A stretch of DNA of 15,575 nt, taken from NCBI GenBank assembly GCA_019894875.1, contig JAGXNR010000064.1, forward strand, positions 1 to 15,575, written 5' to 3'. The position numbers were made by a program, and so were the translations under genes. Under the pieces are notes generated by a model. It worked only from the letters and a program-made list of their open reading frames with translations, searched no databases and had not been told where the DNA came from. Source of the stretch: Promethearchaeota archaeon. Lineage in GTDB: Archaea > Asgardarchaeota > Lokiarchaeia > Sigynarchaeales > SOKP01. Shown piece by piece: positions 5,575-13,154 of this stretch (its first letter is position 1; every line of letters begins with the position of its first letter).

Positions 5575-8238
5575 TTGAGTGTACCTTCAAGAAATTTCTT
5601 CATTGTTTTTAACAGACCCCCTGCGTCTAAGAAGGATTATAGTGTAAATTTCTTTTATTTAAAGAAATTCCGAGAGGAAACATTAAAGTTTACTTACATA
5701 AGTGAACCATTTTTCAGAGGAACTGTATTATTTGGTTTAGACTTTAAAAATAAGATGCGTCCTTTGAGTTTCAACAAAATTGAAAAAGATGGGGTTATTT
5801 CTCCTGTAAATCCCCGCCTCTTCAAACAATTTTTGATTTCTAAACGTAATAAATTCATCGCGTTTTCAAACCAATCATCTCCCGAAGACTTTACGCTTAT
5901 AAATGACATATTAACTAGTTTTCATTTCGATAAAAATAAAATTATTAGCTTGGTTTTTTGTAAATCCTGTTTAGATTCTCAAAAATTTACTATTTTGAAT
6001 CAAAACAATCAAATTAAATCATTCAAAAATCAAATCCTCTGCTCTGAATGTGCTTATGACATCGTTCTTAGAGAAGCTAAGATGAGAGGTTTAATTACTC
6101 AAGAAAGGATCAAACCAAAATTAAAAAACTTCTTTGTGCATATGCTACTTAAATTTAGAGATGTCATGAAAGTAATGTCAGTATTTCAAGCAGATTTTAA
6201 TCCGGTTAATAATAAAGATATTACACTCTATGATACTGAAGAGAAAACTCCCATTGCGGAAGAATATCTTAATCAACGGTTTGATTCCCTAGATATACCC
6301 CAAGCTTTTAAAAATGTATTGAAAAACTTGAATTTGGATTTTCTATTGCCAATTCAAGCAATATCTATGAAAAAGGGGTTATTGAGTGATTATTCTAATC
6401 AATTAGTAATGGCACCTACTTCGGGGGGTAAAACGATGGTAGGTGAATTAGCAGGGATTTCAAAAGTTTTGAAAAACTCAAAATCAAAAATGCTCTATCT
6501 AGTCCCAATAGTAGCTTTAGCAAATTTAAGAACTGATGAATTTAAGGAAAAATATCGACAGTTAAACTTAAAAATAATAAAAAAAATTGGTGAATCGTTG
6601 TTTGAGAAACGGGAAACGACTGATCAAAAAGATCTGATTAATGCTGATATTATAATTGCCACTTATGAGGCGATCGATCATATATTAAGAAGCGGAAATA
6701 AAGAGATATTAGGAAATCTTGATACAATTGTTGTTGATGAAGTTCAAACTTTAATTGACCCAGAGAGAGGATATTTATTAGATGGTTTCATTGCTCGACT
6801 GAAGTTCCTCTACAAAGAAGCTCAATTTTTGTATTTAAGCGCTACATTAGGAGAACCCAAGTTATTAGCTGGTAAACTAAATTGTAAATTGATAAGATAT
6901 AATAACAGACCGGTTCCAATTGAAAGGCATCTATTATTATGTTTTAGTGAAATGCAAAAATATAAACACATTTCTAATTTAATTAAAACCTCTTTTTTCA
7001 AAAAATCAAAATATGGATTCAAAGGTCAAACAATAGTCTTTACAAACACTCGAAAAAAATGTGAAACTATAACATCTCACCTATTAAAAAAAGGAATTAA
7101 TGTATCTTCATATCATTCCGGTTTATCCAATGAAGAGCGGAAGATTATTGAGAATAACTTCCGAGCTCAAAAAATAGCAGGAGTGGTTGCTACCGCAGCG
7201 TTGGCTGCAGGAGTAGATCTTCCCGCACGTCAAGTAATTTTTGAATCTTTAGCTATGGGAATTAAGTGGCTAACGGTAGCAGAATTTGAACAGATGCTTG
7301 GAAGAGCAGGACGGTTAAAAAAGCATGAAAAAGGATATGCATATTTACTTATTGAAGCAGGGAAAGTATATTCACCTAAGATGAAAAAACCTGAAGAAGA
7401 GATTGCCATTAAATTATTAAATGGGAAAATAAAAGATTTTGAATTGCCTTCAATAGAAAGTAAACTTCTAACAGAACTTCTCGCCTTCATTTCTGTGTTT
7501 GGCCATGGAGTAACAAAAGAAGATATTCTTAACTTTTACGAGCTTCTAATCAATAGTAAATATGAACTGGATAAGTTTTTAAAAAAACTGAGTCTTTTAA
7601 GGTTAATTAATGTAAAGGAAAATCATAAATATAAATCTACACGTTTAGGACGAGCAATAGCAAAGAGTTTTTTAACAACAGATCAATGCTTAGAAATAAT
7701 AGAAGCATTAAGAAAAAAAGATAAAACTATAATAAATATTGCTCTTGAGCTTAAGCCCATCAAAAATGTATATTTGTCAACTGGCATTGCAGCAGATTTA
7801 TCAAAGAATGTTAATATGAAGTATTTAAGCAATAACCTGTTTTCAGGAAGCGTATTGTCTTTGATGAATGCTGAGTATGTAAAGAAGCGAAAAACTTTTT
7901 CTCGCGAATTTATTGAGTTTATTTCGAAATGGGTTAGTGACATATTTAATTGCAAATGTAATGATAACCCCTATTGCGATTGTGGGAGGTTAAATCTAGA
8001 AAAAATGATATTAAATTCACGAATAACACACAAATTATCAATAGATGAAATTTGCAGGAGTTTTGAGGAGGATTATAAAATAAAGATTTTCCGTGGGGAT
8101 GTTATCGGTTATTTGGAGTCGATTATTTATAGTCTGGAGAGTATTAAAAATATAGTAGAAGGAATTTCTCGCTTAGATCCTGCATATCAAACAGAAATAA
8201 ATGAATTGCCTAGAATTATCGCATTAATAAAATATTAA
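5575..8238 (+). CDS. Ski2-like superfamily 2 helicase with N-terminal C4 zinc finger (ASH-Ski2/Hel308 relative)
   Basis: An 887-residue SF2 helicase. RecA domain 1 has a Q-motif-like PIQ (259-261), Walker A APTSGGKT (280-287), DEVQ (388-391) and SAT (422-424). RecA domain 2 has IVFTNTR (487-493), YHSGLSNEER (513-522), ATAALAAGVDLP (539-550) and QMLGRAGR (573-580), the Ski2/Hel308 signature. About 300 residues of helical domain follow. Cysteines 129, 132, 156 and 159 form an N-terminal C4 zinc finger. A second cluster, C793-x-C795-x5-C801-x-C803, lies near the C-terminus. The N-terminal zinc finger recalls archaeal ASH-Ski2 helicases, which work with RNase J and the exosome in RNA decay; Hel308 (DNA repair) is the alternative. 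Box II reads DEVQ, where Hel308 and Ski2 usually have DExH. The TTG start is supported by an in-frame stop at 5551; the next ATG is about 60 codons in. It converges with the DRG gene, with 14 nt between them. Confidence 0.9.
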   Translation: MSVPSRNFFIVFNRPPASKKDYSVNFFYLKKFREETLKFTYISEPFFRGTVLFGLDFKNKMRPLSFNKIEKDGVISPVNPRLFKQFLISKRNKFIAFSNQSSPEDFTLINDILTSFHFDKNKIISLVFCKSCLDSQKFTILNQNNQIKSFKNQILCSECAYDIVLREAKMRGLITQERIKPKLKNFFVHMLLKFRDVMKVMSVFQADFNPVNNKDITLYDTEEKTPIAEEYLNQRFDSLDIPQAFKNVLKNLNLDFLLPIQAISMKKGLLSDYSNQLVMAPTSGGKTMVGELAGISKVLKNSKSKMLYLVPIVALANLRTDEFKEKYRQLNLKIIKKIGESLFEKRETTDQKDLINADIIIATYEAIDHILRSGNKEILGNLDTIVVDEVQTLIDPERGYLLDGFIARLKFLYKEAQFLYLSATLGEPKLLAGKLNCKLIRYNNRPVPIERHLLLCFSEMQKYKHISNLIKTSFFKKSKYGFKGQTIVFTNTRKKCETITSHLLKKGINVSSYHSGLSNEERKIIENNFRAQKIAGVVATAALAAGVDLPARQVIFESLAMGIKWLTVAEFEQMLGRAGRLKKHEKGYAYLLIEAGKVYSPKMKKPEEEIAIKLLNGKIKDFELPSIESKLLTELLAFISVFGHGVTKEDILNFYELLINSKYELDKFLKKLSLLRLINVKENHKYKSTRLGRAIAKSFLTTDQCLEIIEALRKKDKTIINIALELKPIKNVYLSTGIAADLSKNVNMKYLSNNLFSGSVLSLMNAEYVKKRKTFSREFIEFISKWVSDIFNCKCNDNPYCDCGRLNLEKMILNSRITHKLSIDEICRSFEEDYKIKIFRGDVIGYLESIIYSLESIKNIVEGISRLDPAYQTEINELPRIIALIKY

Positions 8239-8252
8239 ACGGTTAAATAAGC

Positions 8253-9449
8253 CTATAATGCAAAGAATTCAATTATATCTTTATCTATTAAAATATAATC
8301 CAAACCAACCTTTTTACGTCTTTGGCGAGCTCCTTCCCTTATAACTATTGCGTGGTCAAATGATTCATAGAAACTTTTATGAATTTTTATCGCAGCATCC
8401 TTAATAGTTGAATTTTCCTCCATAATTAATGGTTTATCTGCAATATATCCCCCAGAGCTCATAGTATAGATTCTTACTTTTTTTAAATACCTAAGTATTT
8501 CCTCCCCGAAATCTCGAGGAAAATTTTCTTTATGGACACTCACCCCGATAATTTTTGGAAATCGATCCGAATAAACGCTTTTTAAAACACTGAAGATATC
8601 CTCTGTGTGAGCTAGATCACCTTTTGTAGCAATAATAATTGCTTTTTTATTCACAACAGATGGCGTTAAGGCATCGATTACATCATCAAGAGAGATTTCC
8701 CCATAGATTTTTATTATTGCGTTTCTTATCCCATTTGCATTTACTATTTCCTTAATCTGTTCAGTAAACTCTCTAATATCTTCAACATTTTTTGCTTCAT
8801 TAGTTAAATAGAAGACTTGAATTTTATTTGAGCCTGTTTTCTGAATACTTAATGGAGGGGGGATTCTATTGATTCTAATATCTGCTTTTGTTAATTCCTC
8901 TAATAATAAAGTCATCTGTTCTTTAACCTCTCTAGATAAATCAATACACAGGCAAAGTAGATCGCATGATCTAATCTGAGATAGGATTTCTTTTCCATTT
9001 CCTACACCCTCAGACGCACCCTTCATGATGGAAGGCATTTCTACGATTTGAAATCGAATTTTATTATATTGGTAGATTCCAATTTCTGGGAGGGGTGTGT
9101 ATTTACCAATTTTATCCTTTGCTGCGCCCGTTAAATAGTTTAAAATAGTAGTTTTACCTGCTCCTGGTGTGAAATGGCTGCTTATCAATATAATTTGAAT
9201 GCCTTCTTTTTTAATTGAAAAAGGAGAAGTAACTTTTTGAAGAGTTTTTTGTCTCTGTCTTCTCTCTTCCACTTCTCTCTTTAACTTCGCAAGGCGAGAC
9301 TTATTTAACGCAACTATTTTCTCTGTTGCTTTATGTTTAGGAACGAGAGATATAAATTCCTCTAAATGTTTTATTTTCTCTTCCAAAGATCCAGCGTCCA
9401 AATAACGAGTATAGGCTGCTTGAGCTTCGGTACCAATATTTGAACTCAA
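8253..9449 (-). CDS. DRG-family (Obg superfamily) GTPase with TGS domain and altered G1/G3 motifs
   Basis: This 398-residue protein follows the DRG plan. An N-terminal helical hairpin (about 25-70, VPKHKATEKIVALNKSRLAKLKRE) is followed by the G domain, whose DRG-specific parts are recognisable (INRIPPPLSIQ at 193-203; GIRNAIIKIYGEISLDDVIDAL at 240-261), and a C-terminal TGS domain (about 326-398). DRG proteins bind ribosomes or translation factors. The G motifs are unusual. G1 reads FTPGAGKT (93-100), lacking the first Gly of GxxxxGK[ST]. G3 reads EMPSI (137-141) in place of DxPG. G4 is TKGD (275-278), an acceptable variant of NKxD. Nucleotide handling may therefore differ from DRG1/2. The start is TTG at 9449 behind a GGGG-containing stretch; no ATG occurs in frame until far into the G domain. 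It lies 21 nt after the 151-aa gene, so the two are probably one operon. Confidence 0.88.
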   Translation of the reverse strand: MSSNIGTEAQAAYTRYLDAGSLEEKIKHLEEFISLVPKHKATEKIVALNKSRLAKLKREVEERRQRQKTLQKVTSPFSIKKEGIQIILISSHFTPGAGKTTILNYLTGAAKDKIGKYTPLPEIGIYQYNKIRFQIVEMPSIMKGASEGVGNGKEILSQIRSCDLLCLCIDLSREVKEQMTLLLEELTKADIRINRIPPPLSIQKTGSNKIQVFYLTNEAKNVEDIREFTEQIKEIVNANGIRNAIIKIYGEISLDDVIDALTPSVVNKKAIIIATKGDLAHTEDIFSVLKSVYSDRFPKIIGVSVHKENFPRDFGEEILRYLKKVRIYTMSSGGYIADKPLIMEENSTIKDAAIKIHKSFYESFDHAIVIREGARQRRKKVGLDYILIDKDIIEFFAL

Positions 9450-9470
9450 AATTCCAACCCCTATTAGGTT

Positions 9471-9926
9471 TTAAAATATAGATCTAAATCGATCTTCTGT
9501 TTTTAATTTTAGATCGCCTAAAATTTCATTAATTCGGGTCTCAAACTTCTTAAAATATTTAGGTTTTTTTGAAAAAATATCGTTGAGAGAAAAACGATTG
9601 AGAAAGTGAGAGACAATCTCACTTAAATATTGTTTTACTATCGTTGTTTCCGTTCCTTTTTCGATAATTGCAAAAGATAATAGAGGCTGTTTATTTTCAA
9701 GTTCATCTCCGGGTAAAGTTATCATTTCACAAGAACACACTAGTTTAAATGAGGCAAGTGAGATGATCGAGATATCATCACCAAATACTTCACTAGTAAA
9801 ACTCTCTAATGCCTGTAGAAATCCCGCACGCAAAGTTGGATCCAAGACATTATCTGAAGATGAATAATACTTTATCTCAATCAAGTTTTTCATGCCAAAG
9901 TTAATACCCACTTCTAAAATTGCCAT
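9471..9926 (-). CDS. Small alpha/beta protein, possibly longin/roadblock-like, paired with the DRG GTPase
   Basis: A 151-residue protein without a family I can name. The predicted layout is a first strand (IKYYSSSD, 18-25), a long helix (GFLQALESFTSEVFG, 35-49), then further strands (ISIISLASFKLVCSCE, 52-67; LLSFAIIEKG, 82-91) and two C-terminal helices. This strand-helix-strands-helix order, with a GFLQAL...E.FG.D segment, resembles longin/roadblock-type proteins common in Asgard genomes, many of which associate with GTPases. That assignment is inference from pattern, not a motif match. The start is ATG at 9924-9926. It is the first gene of a probable operon with the DRG GTPase 21 nt downstream, which would fit a regulator or cofactor of that GTPase. 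Confidence 0.8.
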   Translation of the reverse strand: MAILEVGINFGMKNLIEIKYYSSSDNVLDPTLRAGFLQALESFTSEVFGDDISIISLASFKLVCSCEMITLPGDELENKQPLLSFAIIEKGTETTIVKQYLSEIVSHFLNRFSLNDIFSKKPKYFKKFETRINEILGDLKLKTEDRFRSIF

Positions 9927-10045
9927 TTTTCAAAAAGAACTATTTTCTCGTAATCTGAAGTAAATAAAGTTAAATTTATTGTTTATAGTAATAATAATTA
10001 TTTTTATTACTCTCTTTTTTAAAAATTTAATTCAATATAATCTTA

Positions 10046-10219
10046 ACTGTTTTTAATGTATTATAAGATTGTCATTGAATCATGGGTTTTTAATTAGTAT
10101 TATATCACTCCCTCAAAATCAACATCCCTATATATCTGACCTTCAATCCCATTTATCCCAACATCAATGATTACAACATCTTCCTGTACGCTCTCTTAAG
10201 TAATGAATTCTGGCTGTTT
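10046..10219 (-). pseudogene. folD: Decayed C-terminal fragment of folD (methylenetetrahydrofolate dehydrogenase/cyclohydrolase)
   Basis: The only gap over 300 bases (9927-10301) is not featureless. On the minus strand, one frame reads KQPEFIT (10219-10199), a stop, ESVQEDVVIIDVGINGIEG (10195-10139), QIYRDVDFEGV (10138-10106), two stops, then MTIL, a stop and YIKNS (10075-10046). These match the C-terminal landmarks of FolD in order: GKPEFI, VVIDVGIN, GDVDFE and PMTIAMLxxNT. Four in-frame stops (10196-10198, 10100-10102, 10094-10096, 10061-10063) and loss of the PVPGGVG segment show it cannot encode a working enzyme. Upstream, at about 10220-10230, a shifted frame reads IIAL, possibly the preceding strand after a frameshift. 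The Rossmann region and the N-terminal three quarters are gone. The rest of the gap is plain AT-rich DNA. Confidence 0.75.
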
Positions 10220-10301
10220 AAAGCGATAATTAAAAGATATATATTTTTAAAATATTAGTATAAATTTGGATCTTTCTGATTTTAAAAAGCGAGTATTAAT
10301 C

Positions 10302-11405
10302 TTAGATTCTTCTTCTCCGCCATAAGAAAACACTAATCGCTGCTAATATACCAATTCCCCCCATTAAGAATATTAGAATCCAATAATTGAATTCTACCAT
10401 CCATATCTCAACTGTTAATTTACCTAAATTTGGATCAAAAGCAGCTAGAGTTTTAATGGCATAATAAGATCCAATTAATGATGAAGAGAGTTGATCGCTT
10501 CCTTCTGTAATATCCGCAAAACCACCATCTTGGAAATTTTGCCGGGATAATGCCCATTTTGTAGTTTTATCTGCATCTAGAAAACTCTTATTGATTAAAG
10601 AAATCCCCATAACACAATAAAAAGAACTGCTAAGTAAGGAGGATTTAGATGTTAGATCAGCTAAATATCCCCCAACATTATTTATATCTGATGGATTATC
10701 GACATAAAAAGAGTTTAGATAAGATAGAGTTTTACTTTTATCCACTAAATCATTAACAGATGCTAAGTGATCCATAAGGCAGACAGTATAATATGTTGAA
10801 AGTAAAGTAGAAGTCGTATTTCCATACCCCCCATCGGTATTATTATTCAACAATATCCAGTCTTTATGTAATGTTATATTTTGTAATGTTTGAGAAGGAG
10901 CTAACATTGAGTGAATTTTTACTACAAAAAAGGTTGAGCTCAAACTTGGTGTCATAGTTGTGTTAATAAATGAAAAGCCCCCACCAACTTGTTCTGTACC
11001 ATTAAGATATTGGTAAATTCTATTTGTTAAACTCCCCTCGATTGAATAATCATTTTGAGTAAAAAATAATGATCTCAGCAGGAAGTATAAATCGTATAAA
11101 TTAACTGCATCTCTACTAAACATACTGCTTATCTCGTCTTCTAGATTTGTTTGAAGATTAGTTATATCATGAGCAGTTCTCCCTAAAATATCCAACATTT
11201 CTAACGCATATGCAGTTGCTTCAAAAGAGATATCATTTAAGGGACTTATACCATTCTCAAAACCTTGACTTTCAATCTCATTACTATAAATATAATCTGT
11301 CAAGTATATTCTTCTCGTTTTTCCTAAAACACTAGGAATTATACTTATTGTGAAGAATAAAATTAGGAACGCAATTAGAATATTACGATAATTACTTCTC
11401 ATCAA
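10302..11405 (-). CDS. Secreted, membrane-anchored alpha/alpha-toroid (prenyltransferase/squalene-cyclase-like repeat) protein
   Basis: This 367-residue protein has an N-terminal signal peptide (about 1-28; hydrophobic ILIAFLILFFTISIIPSVLG) and a C-terminal membrane helix (about 342-361) followed by RRRR, so its body should face outside with a cytoplasmic tail. The body holds at least four repeats built on a GG turn plus an S/T-rich helix: GGGF at 141, DGGYG at 191, GGYL at 245 and DGGF at 293, each followed by runs such as SLSSTFFVVK or LLSTYYTVCL. This is the prenyltransferase/terpene-cyclase toroid repeat. The DxDD or Zn-ligand motifs of active cyclases or prenyltransferases are not visible, so binding or a surface role is as likely as catalysis. 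Several N-x-S/T sequons (for example at 148, 176 and 196) could be glycosylated. The frame opens at TTG 11405, but ATG at 11402 is the more natural start. It follows the actin-related gene on the same strand by 133 nt. Confidence 0.85.
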   Translation of the reverse strand: MMRSNYRNILIAFLILFFTISIIPSVLGKTRRIYLTDYIYSNEIESQGFENGISPLNDISFEATAYALEMLDILGRTAHDITNLQTNLEDEISSMFSRDAVNLYDLYFLLRSLFFTQNDYSIEGSLTNRIYQYLNGTEQVGGGFSFINTTMTPSLSSTFFVVKIHSMLAPSQTLQNITLHKDWILLNNNTDGGYGNTTSTLLSTYYTVCLMDHLASVNDLVDKSKTLSYLNSFYVDNPSDINNVGGYLADLTSKSSLLSSSFYCVMGISLINKSFLDADKTTKWALSRQNFQDGGFADITEGSDQLSSSLIGSYYAIKTLAAFDPNLGKLTVEIWMVEFNYWILIFLMGGIGILAAISVFLWRRRRI

Positions 11406-11538
11406 AATGAACCAAATTTTGATTAATTAAATTTTAATTTTTTAAATTTACCCTAAAATTAAAAATTAACGATATGAAAAGAACTAATTCAAGATAAAAA
11501 AGAGTGATTTATAAAGGAAGAATCTAAAATTAAAAAAA

Positions 11539-13059
11539 TCAAAGAATTTCACTAATATCTCTATAGAGAAGATCATGATTAGATTTAAATTGCTCATGTG
11601 TAATAAAGAGTTTTTGAAATGAAGGTAAACTCCCTAAAATAGCGGCACCATTAAAAATAGCAAATTGAAAATTATCAGGAATAAAGAATTTGACAACTTC
11701 ACTAGAGGATTCCATATATTCAACAAATTCTTGTGCGGGGGTTTTTTCTTTTGAAATTTTAGGTTGCTCTATGGATTCAACTGATTTTCCACAATAAGGG
11801 CAAAATAGAGAAGTCGAATCTTGTATTTCTTTTCTACAATATGGACATTTTCTTTGTTTCCCTTTTATACTTTGAGTCTCAATTCGAGATGAGAGATCAA
11901 TCTTAATTTCAGGTAAAGACAATCTCACCCCACAAGAAGGACAATATTCAATACCAGTGGATAGATCTATTTTCTCACCACATTGACTACAAGTATCACT
12001 TTGTTTTTTAAAAGTCTCTACAGCTTGAAGTTTAATCAATTCAGTCTTCACAGCAGATAACGAGGGTTTTGGCCTTGGGATTGAACCTAACTGTTGTAAA
12101 ACACCATTCATTTCTGAGTGAAATCGTTGTTCAAAACCACTATACGATAGGTTACCTCCTGAAAATACGATATGGGACAACAAATCATGCCAATATTGGT
12201 TATCCAAAACTCTTAAACTAGCGATTACTGCTTCTGAAAAATTCATGACATTAGTAATCCCCAACATACTTGGGTTAAAAAGAACTTCTGGTGCTTGGTA
12301 AAGAACATGATTAGCGATACTGATATTTGAACCATCTGGCATTGTGACAGAAAATTTCTCCCCAGTTTTAGGAGGATTATTAGGATCAATGATAAAATAA
12401 CAATTTTTTTCCTTAATATCCTGAATAATTTCATCAGCAGCACTCGAGGAAATATTTACTCCCTCTCTCATTAATAGGTTTTTTAGATTGTTATTTACGT
12501 CTATTCCTGCTAAGGGTATCTTTTGAACAGCATGTTCTTGCATTACTCCATTAATAATCGGAGCTACCCACGTCAAACCTTCACCAGATTCTATAACTAA
12601 CCCTGTCGTTAATCCTACACTGAATAATGACAGCAATGGTGTGGGCATCATTATTAAGCTTTTAACACCATGCGTTTCAAATAATAATCTAGCAATATAC
12701 TCTTTAGTTTCTTTATGCATAAATGGTGATTCGCAATAGAAAACGGGATAATCTGAAAGAGATTCTACTCTTAGAAGAGAATAAAAAATATAGTTTAAAA
12801 TCTCAAAGAAAGAATCCCAATCCATGATAGCACCCCGCTGAATAGGATGGCTAATTTTGAGAACCCCGCGCATTCTGCTTACGTCGTTGCCTACATACAT
12901 ACTTCTAGCACTGACGTCAACCATCACAGATTTGTATTTTTCAGTACCCGTGATGCATGGAAATACATATCTAGGCCCAGGTTCTCCTGAAAATCCAATC
13001 TTCACATAAGCAGAGCCGATATCCACAATGATTGGTGTACCGGGTAAAGGTAGTGCCAT
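11539..13059 (-). CDS. Actin-related protein with two zinc ribbons inserted in the actin fold
   Basis: This 506-residue protein has clear actin-family landmarks: phosphate-1 loop DIGSAYVKIGFSGE (13-26), PVFYCESPFMHKETKE (105-120, actin TEAPLNPK region), LLSLFSVGLTTGLVIESGEGLTWV (142-165, phosphate-2), and SGGNLSYSGFEQRF (300-313, actin SGGTTMYPG). Its C-terminus (AIFNGAAILGSLPSFQKLFIT) matches the actin segment around WIGGSILASL. Between these, at about 345-455, sit two zinc ribbons, C357/C360-C373/C376 and C405/C408-C420/C423, which explain the extra length over actin (about 375). The position of actin Gln137 is Thr140, His161 is Trp164, and Asp154/Asp157 are Glu157/Glu160, so ATP hydrolysis may be weakened; Asp13 and Lys20 are kept. 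The start is ATG at 13059, with GGAG at 13068-13065. The protein is cytoplasmic. A filament former, a capping or nucleating Arp, or a non-polymerising scaffold are all possible. Confidence 0.92.
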   Translation of the reverse strand: MALPLPGTPIIVDIGSAYVKIGFSGEPGPRYVFPCITGTEKYKSVMVDVSARSMYVGNDVSRMRGVLKISHPIQRGAIMDWDSFFEILNYIFYSLLRVESLSDYPVFYCESPFMHKETKEYIARLLFETHGVKSLIMMPTPLLSLFSVGLTTGLVIESGEGLTWVAPIINGVMQEHAVQKIPLAGIDVNNNLKNLLMREGVNISSSAADEIIQDIKEKNCYFIIDPNNPPKTGEKFSVTMPDGSNISIANHVLYQAPEVLFNPSMLGITNVMNFSEAVIASLRVLDNQYWHDLLSHIVFSGGNLSYSGFEQRFHSEMNGVLQQLGSIPRPKPSLSAVKTELIKLQAVETFKKQSDTCSQCGEKIDLSTGIEYCPSCGVRLSLPEIKIDLSSRIETQSIKGKQRKCPYCRKEIQDSTSLFCPYCGKSVESIEQPKISKEKTPAQEFVEYMESSSEVVKFFIPDNFQFAIFNGAAILGSLPSFQKLFITHEQFKSNHDLLYRDISEIL

Positions 13060-13081
13060 TTTGACTCCATTCTGTACTTTT

Positions 13082-13095
13082 TTATTATATGTATT
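13082..13095 (-). promoter_or_regulatory. Candidate TATA box for the actin-related gene
   Basis: On the minus strand the sequence acatataataaaaaag lies about 25-35 bases upstream of the ATG at 13059. Initiation about 25 bases downstream would give a very short leader, overlapping the GGAG at 13068-13065. The placement is typical for archaea, but the region is generally AT-rich. Confidence 0.35.
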
Positions 13096-13136
13096 AATTT
13101 AGAAACTTTATGATTTTTATATTTTTATAGTTTTTC

Positions 13137-13144
13137 AAAAAAAA
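13137..13144 (-). terminator. Oligo-T terminator after the CBS gene
   Basis: A run of eight T on the minus strand begins about ten bases past the stop of the 13155-13583 gene. It is consistent with hairpin-independent archaeal termination and with the actin-related gene having its own promoter. Confidence 0.4.
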
Positions 13145-13154
13145 TATAGATTAA

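Noticed and set aside
7230..7490. Minus-strand ORFs inside the helicase gene
   Set aside because: They overlap conserved helicase motifs on the plus strand and show no features of their own.
10046..10219. A functional short gene in the 375-nt gap
   Set aside because: Four in-frame stops and missing core segments of FolD make it a relic.
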